A stretch of 47,558 nucleotides of DNA from DATMNI01 sp035570275. GTDB lineage: Bacteria; Acidobacteriota; Terriglobia; Bryobacterales; Bryobacteraceae. The stretch is from NCBI GenBank assembly GCA_035570275.1, contig DATMNI010000268.1, positions 1 to 47,558 on the forward strand, written 5' to 3'. Position 1 is the first letter of the stretch; every line of letters begins with the position of its first letter. The position numbers were made by a program, and so were the translations under genes. Positions 40,990-47,558 of this stretch are shown piece by piece. The notes under the pieces are model-generated. The model was not told the origin of the DNA, did not search any database, and was given only the letters and a program-made list of their open reading frames with translations.

Positions 40990-43900
40990 CTATTTATTCC
41001 TGGGCGCGGCACTGACTGGCTCCAAGGCCGGAAACCGCCCGAAGGCCAGCATCAGAATCAGGATCAGCGCGGCGATGCTCACTCCGGCCGCTACCTTTTC
41101 CGGCGTGGTTCGGCCGTAGGAGACCTGCACGGTATGCTCGCCCGCGGGCACCTGGAACGTGATCAACCCGCTGGGCACACCGGGGCCGGCATCCACCGCT
41201 CGGCCATCCACGCGGGCCTCCCAGCCAGGGAACCAGGCGGTGGTCATCTCCACCGTACTCGCCACTTTGGCTGCGACCTTGCTGGTCCAGAACAGCGGCG
41301 CGCGGGCCGGCGACTGGATTTCCGCGTCACCCGCCAGCACCTTGGCGGCAACCGGCATGTACGCAGGCAGCCCCACCATCCATTTGGGCGAAACCTCGCC
41401 CATGGTGGTGGTCTCAAATCCGCGCAAAGAAAGCTGCTCCGGCGTCCAATAGTAAAGATCCACGTCCACCGCTGCCCGGGTGTGGAGATGCGCAAGATTG
41501 GGGACAATCAGCAGCGCCATGGCCGCGGCCGTGCCGGCCGTGCGCCACCGGGGCACAGCCTCCAGGAGTTTTCCCAACTGGGCCACCAGCAACGCCAGGC
41601 AGACCGCCACCGGACCCAACAGCCGCCACGGCAACTGGACGTTCTGCAGCAGCGGCACCTGCTCCCAGAACCAGATAGCTTCCTGCAACATCAGGATGCT
41701 CAGCAGCGCGGCCGCCACGGCGAAGAACCGGAACATCGGGCGGCCGGGCAGCCGGGGCCGCCGCCAAATCCAGACTCCGGCCACCACGATCAGCAGCAGA
41801 TGGCTCCAGCCCAGCGCGAACGACATGCCGTCATCCGGCCCGGCCACGGACAGTCCGTAGCCCCATGGCGAATAAAACAACTGGTGCAGGTAGACGAAGT
41901 GATTGGAGTAAAGCCCGTTGCCTTCCACCGCCTTGTTCATCATGGAGTATTGGCGTGCCGCCAGCGCCGGCGCCCAGATAAACGCGCCCAGTCCCACCGC
42001 CAGCACGTAGCCCAGCGCCTGTTGGAATAGCACCTGCCACCGTTTCGCCAGCCAGGCCGTGAGCGCGATAAAAGCCAGTAACAAGGGCGTGAACAGCAGG
42101 GCCGCCGGGAAGTGGCACAACAGCAAACCGGTGTAGGCAGCCACGCCGATCAGCCAGTACTGGCGGGCGCGGGGCGATCTGCCTGGCGACCTTGGACCGG
42201 CGGCGAACGCACCGAATCCGTACATGGCGAGCGCGATGAACGGAAACGCGGCGAACTCCTCCATGGCAGAGCGCACGTAGAGATCCACCGCGAAGTAGGG
42301 GATATATAGATAAGCCGCGGCCCCCAGCCAGCCTCCGGTCTCGCCGAAGTAGAGACGCGCCAATAGGAACATGCTGAAGGCTGAGGCCAGCACCACGGTG
42401 GCGCAGGCCAGGTTCATGGCAGTGACGAAGTTGCACCCCAGCCAGTGCCAGAGCTCGCCCAAATAGTAAATCATCGGCGGGTGGAAGAGGAACAGCGGCT
42501 GGCCGGTGCCGCGGCCCAGGTCGGGTGCCCATCGCGGAATCAGCACGCCGTGCGCCAGGTTCTGGTCCACCTCCATCAGGCGCGGAAAGTAGACGAAACC
42601 ATCGTGGCCCCAGAGCACGCTGCTGGTGAAGAGCGGAATGCAAATTGGGGCGGCGAGTAAGACCAGGCCGCAGCCGATCAGCACTTCACGCCTCACCCGT
42701 GGCAGGGGAATTCTCGCCAGTGTTGGCTCTATGGCGAAGGCGCGCCATTCGCCCACCATTAACAGAATCACCGTGATGAATCCCACGATGGCAAGCCCGC
42801 TCCTCCATCGTCCGGGCTCGTAGTGGCAGACGATCTGGTGATGCCCGGACGTGAGCGGCACCCCTATGAATCCCGGCGAGAGCATCACGGTCCTGACGGG
42901 TATGCCATCCACGTACGCCTTCCAGTTGGCATGCCAGGTCATCTTGAACAGCGCGTAACAAAGGCGCCGGGCGTCCACCTCGGCTCGATAAGTTTCGCCG
43001 TAGCGCTGCTCGTTTTTCACCTCTCCCGGGAAGGGCAGGGCGGGCATCCGGGACAGCGCCTCTTCGGGCGCCATCCGCGGAATCCACGGCGGCGCGTCGC
43101 CATGCCAATCCAGCAGCAGATGGATCCGCTTGGCCACCCAATCGCTTTCCAGCCAACGGTTGTTGATGTCGTAGAAATTGTTCTTGGTAGTCTTGACGGT
43201 TGCCAGCGCATCCACCACATCAAAATACGAACCGCCCGGTGGACTGAAGACTGGTGCGCTAAAGACGCGGAAGCGGCCATTCTGCCCTATCGGCGTCAGG
43301 AATGGCGGTATCGTCACATTGGCGCCCACATCGGAACCCGCCGGCGCCACCACGGTCTGGATGTTGAACAGGCGGTAGTGGCTGGGGTTCCACTCGTTGA
43401 AGCGGACCATGATATCGGAAGTCAACGCCATTGCGTGGTAGAGAAACGACACGGCGGGCACGTTGGCTTGGCTGAAGAAGGCGTAGAAGGGTACTTCGCC
43501 GATCTTGAACTTGCCGCCCCACTGTGCCGCCAGCCCGGAGTAAGCACGCCCGCCGCGCGCTTTGGCGGTGACGATGGTGGCATCCAACGCCGCCTTTTCC
43601 GCCACATACGCTTCCAGGTTCTTCGCGCCCCAGGTAGCATTGTGGGCGAGATTTTCGGCGCGCTCCTGCACCATCGGCGCCAGCAGAACCGCGGTGGCCA
43701 GGGCGGCGGCCGCGAAGTGCCAGCGGCGCGATAACCCATGCCAGAATGCGGCCAGAGCGATGGCGGCCAACAGCACCAGAAAGATCTGCGCGCCGCCGAT
43801 GACACGGTGGAGTTGCATGTCGGCCGAAACGCCCATCAGCGTCAGCAGCGGTCCCCAGAAATCGCGGCCGAAGAATACCAGGGTCCAGAACGTTGCGCCC

Positions 43901-44874
43901 AGCAGGATAAACGCGTGAGCCGCCGGCACGGGCCGGTGCTGGCGCCAACTCCAGAGCCACAGGCCGGCGCCCGCGAAGGCCAGCACCGTGAGTACGGGCA
44001 AGCGGCCATGGTCCAATAACTCGCCGGTGAACAGCCATGTGATAACCTGGCCCGCGCCGAACGAGTCCCACTTCCAGACGGATTCCCAACGGCTATGGTT
44101 GATGGTTTCACTATCGAGCAGCAGCGGCGCCAACTGGAACGCCGAGAGCAGCAGCGCCACCGCGCCCACCACCATGGTGCGGCCCCAGCGCACCCGGCGC
44201 GGCGTATCGGCATCGGGCATGGCCGCCAGCAGGCAGACGGAAAGGGCGCCCATATAGCCGTATATAAGGTGCGCCAGGAACGTGAGCCCCAGCACGGCGC
44301 CAGTGAGCACAAGCTGCCGGCCGCGCCGGATGGCACGAAAGGCGAGGCCTAATGCGATGAGGAGGAAATGGCTGCCGACCGCCTGGGGGAACAACCCGCT
44401 GCCGGCCCATGTGTAACTGCCGTACTCGATGCCGTAGAGGAAGTTGGTGGAGACCAGGGGCGCCAGAATCGCCGCCGCGGCGGCCGTGAGCCGCGGCAAC
44501 CCCATCAGCCGCGCGGCTGCAAAAAAGCTTAATGGAAGCAAGGCCTGTGAGAGGAACCGCACCCAGACAAAAACCGTCATGAGCGCGACGGTTTTTCCCA
44601 AGGCGAAATACACCAGGACGACCAGCAGGTGCGCCAGCGGCTGGTATATCCGCAGCACCGGGTAGCCCATCGTCCACTCGGGCGACCAGCAATCCAGTGG
44701 ATTCTCACCCCGATCGATGGCCTGCACAATGCGCTCGATGAGAGTGAAATGGTAGACGTTGTCATTTAGGTCCACGCGGCTGATGGAGAGTTCGGGCCAG
44801 AGGCCGATAGTATTCACGATGAGAACGGCAAGCAGAAGCAGTAACGCCAGGGAGTCTTCGCGAGCGAGCTTCAT
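40990..44874 (-). CDS. Giant membrane protein made of two fused copies of one architecture
   Basis: 1294 residues, with about two dozen hydrophobic helices. It has the form of PTPS-related/YfhO-like membrane proteins, i.e. GT-C-type glycosyltransferase relatives: a first luminal loop after helix 1 (DNVYHFTLIERI), many helices, then a soluble C-terminal beta domain. The plan occurs twice. Copy 1 spans about 1-700 and closes with HANWKAYVDGIPV and SGHHQIVCHYEPGRW. Copy 2 spans about 700-1294, begins LWGHDGFVYFPRLMEV and closes with FPGWEARVDGRAVDAG and AGEHTVQVSYG. One gene of each type would be usual. A lipid-linked sugar transfer role is likely, but the donor and acceptor are unknown. The fused junction is unbroken in frame. 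Confidence 0.8.
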   Translation of the reverse strand: MKLAREDSLALLLLLAVLIVNTIGLWPELSISRVDLNDNVYHFTLIERIVQAIDRGENPLDCWSPEWTMGYPVLRIYQPLAHLLVVLVYFALGKTVALMTVFVWVRFLSQALLPLSFFAAARLMGLPRLTAAAAAILAPLVSTNFLYGIEYGSYTWAGSGLFPQAVGSHFLLIALGLAFRAIRRGRQLVLTGAVLGLTFLAHLIYGYMGALSVCLLAAMPDADTPRRVRWGRTMVVGAVALLLSAFQLAPLLLDSETINHSRWESVWKWDSFGAGQVITWLFTGELLDHGRLPVLTVLAFAGAGLWLWSWRQHRPVPAAHAFILLGATFWTLVFFGRDFWGPLLTLMGVSADMQLHRVIGGAQIFLVLLAAIALAAFWHGLSRRWHFAAAALATAVLLAPMVQERAENLAHNATWGAKNLEAYVAEKAALDATIVTAKARGGRAYSGLAAQWGGKFKIGEVPFYAFFSQANVPAVSFLYHAMALTSDIMVRFNEWNPSHYRLFNIQTVVAPAGSDVGANVTIPPFLTPIGQNGRFRVFSAPVFSPPGGSYFDVVDALATVKTTKNNFYDINNRWLESDWVAKRIHLLLDWHGDAPPWIPRMAPEEALSRMPALPFPGEVKNEQRYGETYRAEVDARRLCYALFKMTWHANWKAYVDGIPVRTVMLSPGFIGVPLTSGHHQIVCHYEPGRWRSGLAIVGFITVILLMVGEWRAFAIEPTLARIPLPRVRREVLIGCGLVLLAAPICIPLFTSSVLWGHDGFVYFPRLMEVDQNLAHGVLIPRWAPDLGRGTGQPLFLFHPPMIYYLGELWHWLGCNFVTAMNLACATVVLASAFSMFLLARLYFGETGGWLGAAAYLYIPYFAVDLYVRSAMEEFAAFPFIALAMYGFGAFAAGPRSPGRSPRARQYWLIGVAAYTGLLLCHFPAALLFTPLLLAFIALTAWLAKRWQVLFQQALGYVLAVGLGAFIWAPALAARQYSMMNKAVEGNGLYSNHFVYLHQLFYSPWGYGLSVAGPDDGMSFALGWSHLLLIVVAGVWIWRRPRLPGRPMFRFFAVAAALLSILMLQEAIWFWEQVPLLQNVQLPWRLLGPVAVCLALLVAQLGKLLEAVPRWRTAGTAAAMALLIVPNLAHLHTRAAVDVDLYYWTPEQLSLRGFETTTMGEVSPKWMVGLPAYMPVAAKVLAGDAEIQSPARAPLFWTSKVAAKVASTVEMTTAWFPGWEARVDGRAVDAGPGVPSGLITFQVPAGEHTVQVSYGRTTPEKVAAGVSIAALILILMLAFGRFPALEPVSAAPRNK

Positions 44875-44915
44875 TCCGGGGGAGACAACGCCAGTATAGC
44901 GCGCGATGAGCGAGC

Positions 44916-44957
44916 AGCGATCAGCTTTCAGCGATCAGCTTTCAGCGATCAGCTTTC
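44916..44957. repeat. 14-bp tandem repeat AGCGATCAGCTTTC, three copies
   Basis: Perfect units at 44916-44929, 44930-44943 and 44944-44957. The third unit runs into the stop codon (44956-44958) of the radical SAM gene. Like the repeats at 14898 and 18217, this one is fixed at a gene end. Confidence 0.88.
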
Positions 44958-46128
44958 AGCAATTGCGGGCCGCGGCGGGCATCGACAATCGGGCCAGGTG
45001 TGGCGCCAGGATACTCTGGATGTGGGAGAAGAAGTACTTCTGATCGGCGCACAATACGGATTCCCGCGTGGGGGGCCACTCACCCCGCATCATGCGTCCA
45101 GGGAGGAAGCCGCCGCCGCAGACATCGACTTGCGGACAGGAACGGCAACCTTCCGGCAGGCGATCTTTCAGCGACAGACAGTAAGCGAAGCCAGGGTCAT
45201 CCGTGAGCTCGCGGAGATCGTGGTGAAATACGTTGAAGCAGGTTCGGGAGCCGCTATCGGCATAGGCGCGGAAATAGTCCGGGTATTCGATCCCGCCATC
45301 GGTGTTGACGACGAACATAGGAGCCTCATCGTTGACGATGGCGTCGCTGTGCACGCCCGAGCCGAGCATCCTTTCTACGATCTGGAAAAAGAGCCTGATG
45401 TGAAGGGTGGGATCGTCGCGCTGCCACCACAAGTCGAACAGGTGCGCAAACCACTTCCCGTAGCGTGGAGAGTTCGCATAGGACCCGGCATCCAGCCCCC
45501 GCCATGGCGGGTTGCCATGATGAAATTCGATGGGCCAGAGAACATCCACACGCGGCACCGGGAGTTGCCCGGCCCACTCGAGGAACATCGCGGGATCCAT
45601 TTCGGGTTGAGCGACGGTCAGAAATCCGCCAATCAACGATCGATACCCCGCGGCTATAATGGCACGCGTGTTCGCCATCACGCGATCGTAGGAGCCTCGC
45701 CCCGAGTGGTCAATTCGAAAACGGTCATTGTAGATGGCGGGGCCGTCGATACTGATTCCAACCGAGACCTTGTGTTCGGCAAGCAGCGGCAGCAGCGCCG
45801 GATCGATCTTGTAGGCGTTGGTTTGCATGGAAAGGCGCAAATCGAGGCCGGCCGTCCTGAGTTGCCGCACCCGGCTCAGCAGAGCTTCAAAGTTCTGGAG
45901 CGGCCACAACGTGGGTTCGCCACCGTGCAACACCAGGCGAAACTCCGGCTCCCGAACCGCTTCGGCGTGGGCGGCAATCCGGTCCAGTGTCCGCAAGGCG
46001 GCGCCAACGGAAAGAAGACCCGGCACACGCAAGTGGGTCTTATCGGCGAGGTTGAACATGTAGCAGTAAGTGCAATCGAGATTGCAGACAGCCGTGAGTT
46101 TCAAAACACAGGAACTGAACCTCTTCAC
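44956..46128 (-). CDS. Radical SAM/SPASM peptide maturase
   Basis: 390 residues, GTG start at 46128 with GGAGGAG six bases upstream. The [4Fe-4S] motif is Cys15-x3-Cys19-x2-Cys22 in CNLDCTYCYMF. Other core elements are LVLHGGEPTLWPL (the GGE motif), LSMQTNAY and VGISIDGP. A C-terminal SPASM-type cluster (CRSCPQVDVCGGGF and a later Cys in VLCADQ) holds auxiliary Fe-S clusters. This plan is that of enzymes making cyclophane or thioether crosslinks in ribosomal peptides (FxsB/GrrM/XyeB-like) and of sulfatase maturases. The precursor-like gene 90 bases upstream on the same strand, rather than a sulfatase, points to RiPP maturation. The specific crosslink is inferred only. Confidence 0.88.
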   Translation of the reverse strand: MKRFSSCVLKLTAVCNLDCTYCYMFNLADKTHLRVPGLLSVGAALRTLDRIAAHAEAVREPEFRLVLHGGEPTLWPLQNFEALLSRVRQLRTAGLDLRLSMQTNAYKIDPALLPLLAEHKVSVGISIDGPAIYNDRFRIDHSGRGSYDRVMANTRAIIAAGYRSLIGGFLTVAQPEMDPAMFLEWAGQLPVPRVDVLWPIEFHHGNPPWRGLDAGSYANSPRYGKWFAHLFDLWWQRDDPTLHIRLFFQIVERMLGSGVHSDAIVNDEAPMFVVNTDGGIEYPDYFRAYADSGSRTCFNVFHHDLRELTDDPGFAYCLSLKDRLPEGCRSCPQVDVCGGGFLPGRMMRGEWPPTRESVLCADQKYFFSHIQSILAPHLARLSMPAAARNC

Positions 46129-46156
46129 GTTGATCTCCTCCCACCGGTGGTAATCG

Positions 46157-46195
46157 CAAAAGAGCGCCGGCGTCGAGCGTGCCGGCCCCGGCGCT
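46157..46195 (-). terminator. Hairpin between the small peptide and the maturase genes
   Basis: On the minus strand, AGCGCCGG (46195-46188) pairs perfectly with CCGGCGCT (46170-46163), followed by CTTTTG. A partial terminator here would give more precursor than enzyme, a common setting in RiPP operons. Confidence 0.6.
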
Positions 46196-46218
46196 TCCCA
46201 TATGAGTTTGCGGACTAT

Positions 46219-46410
46219 TTAGACCTGGGTTTGAAGGACCTCGTCCCAGACCAGGTCGAAGTGAAGCCCAAAGTGCGTGCGCGGTACTCCGATAGCCTCG
46301 AGATGGGCCATGGCGGCGTCAAGGATCTTACCCTTGGCCGCTTCCTGGTTCACCTGCGGAGAGTTCGGCTTCAAGTCAATGGTTGCGGTGTACTTCTTGA
46401 TATCCGGCAT
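46219..46410 (-). CDS. Putative RiPP precursor peptide
   Basis: 63 residues, ATG start at 46410, with AAGGAGG eight bases upstream. Residues 1-42 look like a leader: charged, with a helix LDAAMAHLEAIG. Residues 46-63 (HFGLHFDLVWDEVLQTQV) concentrate the aromatic residues Phe47, His50, Phe51 and Trp55, with Asp52 and Asp56 nearby, whereas the rest has only one Tyr and one His. Three-residue aromatic-x-acidic/basic motifs (for example His50-Phe51-Asp52 and Trp55-Asp56-Glu57) are the sort used by cyclophane-forming radical SAM enzymes. It has no Cys and no GG cleavage site. I know no matching precursor family, so the assignment rests on context and composition. Confidence 0.6.
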   Translation of the reverse strand: MPDIKKYTATIDLKPNSPQVNQEAAKGKILDAAMAHLEAIGVPRTHFGLHFDLVWDEVLQTQV

Positions 46411-46563
46411 TTAATTATCCTCCTTCAACTCCGTAGTGCCGGGGCCGGCCGCGCCGTTTCACGGGATGAGGTGAAAGTCGCGCGGCGCCGAACATCCATT
46501 GCAACAGCCCGGAAAACAGAAAAGCGGAAGTGAGTCAACCACTCTCCGCTTGTTATACTGCGA

Positions 46564-47352
46564 ATGCCAGCTTCCATGCCGTTGTCACCGGTAGTCCGGC
46601 CTGTTCCCCAACCGCCGCGGCGTTCGCGAGTCATCGTGGTCCTGCCCGCGTATAACGAAGAGGCCAACATCGGCAACCTGCTGCGCCGCATCTTCGAAAG
46701 CCTGACCGATGAAAACCTCGGCTTTTCCATCATCGTCGTGAATGACGGCAGCTCCGACCGCACCCAGCAGATTCTGGAGGAGTATCGCCGCGATTTCCCG
46801 CTGACGATTCATCGGCACGCCCAGAACCAGGGCTTGGGCGCCACCATGCGCGACGGGTTGCGGGAGGCGGCGGCGGCAGCCTCCGACCGCGACATCATCA
46901 TCACCCTGGATGCCGATGAGAGCCACACGCCGGGCCTCATGATCCGCATGATCCGGATGATCCGCGAAGGCTACGACGTGGTGATTGCTTCACGCTACCA
47001 GCGCGGTTCGCGCATCTATGGATTGACCATGGGCCGCCGGGTGATGAGCCGCCTGGCGTCCCTGCTGATGCGGGTGGTGTTTCCCATCCCGGGCGTTTCC
47101 GACTACACCTGCGGCTACCGTGCCTATCGTGCCGAAGCGCTGCAACAGGCCTACGCGCAGTATGGCGACGCCCTGGTGGATCAGGATGGCTTCCAGTGCA
47201 TGGTGGACATTTTGCTCAAGCTGCGCAAACTGCCGCTGATTTTTGGCGAGGTCCCGTTGCTTCTGCGGTACGATCTGAAACGCGGGCCGAGCAAGATGCG
47301 GCTCATGAAAACCTCGGTGAACACGCTGCGGTTGTTGTGGAAGCGCCTGTAA
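46564..47352 (+). CDS. Family 2 glycosyltransferase (polyprenyl-phosphate mannosyltransferase-like)
   Basis: 262 residues. The GT-A fold shows VIVVLPAYNEEANIGNLL, IIVVNDGSSDRT (first DxD region), QNQGLGATMRDGL and TLDADESHTPGLM, where DAD is the metal-binding DxD. ASRYQRGSRIYG and YTCGYRAYR follow. It is close in style to dolichyl/undecaprenyl-phosphate sugar transferases, but lacks their C-terminal membrane helices; the end is basic (LRLLWKRL). These enzymes charge lipid carriers with a sugar for GT-C transferases such as the one proposed at 40990-44874, though the two genes are on opposite strands. Another in-frame Met lies four codons downstream. Confidence 0.9.
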   Translation: MPASMPLSPVVRPVPQPPRRSRVIVVLPAYNEEANIGNLLRRIFESLTDENLGFSIIVVNDGSSDRTQQILEEYRRDFPLTIHRHAQNQGLGATMRDGLREAAAAASDRDIIITLDADESHTPGLMIRMIRMIREGYDVVIASRYQRGSRIYGLTMGRRVMSRLASLLMRVVFPIPGVSDYTCGYRAYRAEALQQAYAQYGDALVDQDGFQCMVDILLKLRKLPLIFGEVPLLLRYDLKRGPSKMRLMKTSVNTLRLLWKRL

Positions 47353-47359
47353 AAACCAG

Positions 47360-47398
47360 ATGCCGGTGGCCGGTGGCCGGTGGCCGGTGGCCGGTGAA
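47360..47398. repeat. GGTGGCC tandem repeat (family C, second copy)
   Basis: Five heptamers framed by GATGCCGGTGG and CCGGTGAAAC, starting 8 bases after the glycosyltransferase stop. It is shorter than the array at 11778-11861 and has no GGTGGGC variants. The remaining bases to 47558 show no gene I can support. Confidence 0.85.
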
Positions 47399-47558
47399 AC
47401 CCATCGCGGCGACCCATCCAGAGACTTCGCACGGCAATTATATTTCCCATTGAATCAGTGAGGTAGGGGGAGATTCGCATCCGGGGAGATTCGCAAATGC
47501 CCAAATTAGCGCTTTTTGACGTAAACTTGCACTTAAGTGAAGGCAAGTAGCGGACTAG

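Noticed and set aside
46129..46210. Second small peptide starting with ATG at about 46203 between precursor and maturase
   Set aside because: It has no ribosome site, sits on the hairpin, and would overlap the maturase out of frame for most of its length.

Overview
The window looks like a chromosomal segment of a high-GC member of the Acidobacteriota, most likely the Bryobacterales / 'Candidatus Solibacter' line. The clues are family-level. They are a TIGR03435 soil-associated protein plus a truncated second one, a planctomycete-type DUF1549/DUF1553 cytochrome facing a DUF1552 protein, a PadR regulator with a small membrane partner, MacB/FtsX-type permeases, and several dispersed intergenic repeat families. 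Housekeeping genes (fusA-type EF-G, priA, thrS, tadA) are spread among secreted-enzyme and accessory genes.

Layout. 1-1.9 kb (minus strand): the edge of a two-gene cassette, a TPR-S/'MAP3K TRAFs-binding'-type protein with an N-terminal deoxyribosyltransferase-like domain, followed by a TIR-like nucleotide-binding protein that runs off the window. 1.9-12 kb: the giant PSD1 cytochrome, a DUF1552 Tat-exported protein, an exported amidohydrolase, a DUF4337 membrane protein, TadA and an archaeal-type ATP-dependent DNA ligase. 12-19.5 kb: PadR and membrane protein, a membrane-bound sulfatase-superfamily enzyme with a 46-residue companion, an S1/P1 nuclease, a stand-alone Cas2/SinR-like protein, and two MacB-like permeases without their ATPase. 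19.5-22.1 kb is a decayed accessory island: a TIR gene joined to a broken DUF433/DUF5615 toxin-antitoxin pair, and an intact hicB behind a frameshifted hicA remnant. 22.2-30.5 kb: EF-G, an MltD-like lytic transglycosylase, a histone H1-like protein, a HipA-like kinase, a short-chain dehydrogenase, a candidate 25-residue peptide and a degenerate GGDEF protein. 30.6-40.8 kb: PriA, a Phd/PIN toxin-antitoxin pair with a clear leaderless promoter and operator, ThrRS, a UvrC-like protein lacking its second nuclease domain, PhoD and TIGR03435 proteins. 41-46.4 kb: a 1294-residue membrane protein made of two fused copies of the same architecture, then a small-peptide plus radical SAM/SPASM maturase cassette that looks like a ribosomal peptide (RiPP) locus. 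46.5 kb to the end: a family 2 glycosyltransferase.

The best candidates for an undescribed system are the radical SAM peptide cassette (44956-46410) and the left-edge TPR-S/TIR-like pair (1-1887). The non-coding part is also notable. At least four dispersed or tandem repeat families sit in intergenic gaps, often touching a stop codon. They include a 137-bp near-complete palindrome at 39905-40041. No rRNA gene, convincing tRNA gene or CRISPR array was seen.
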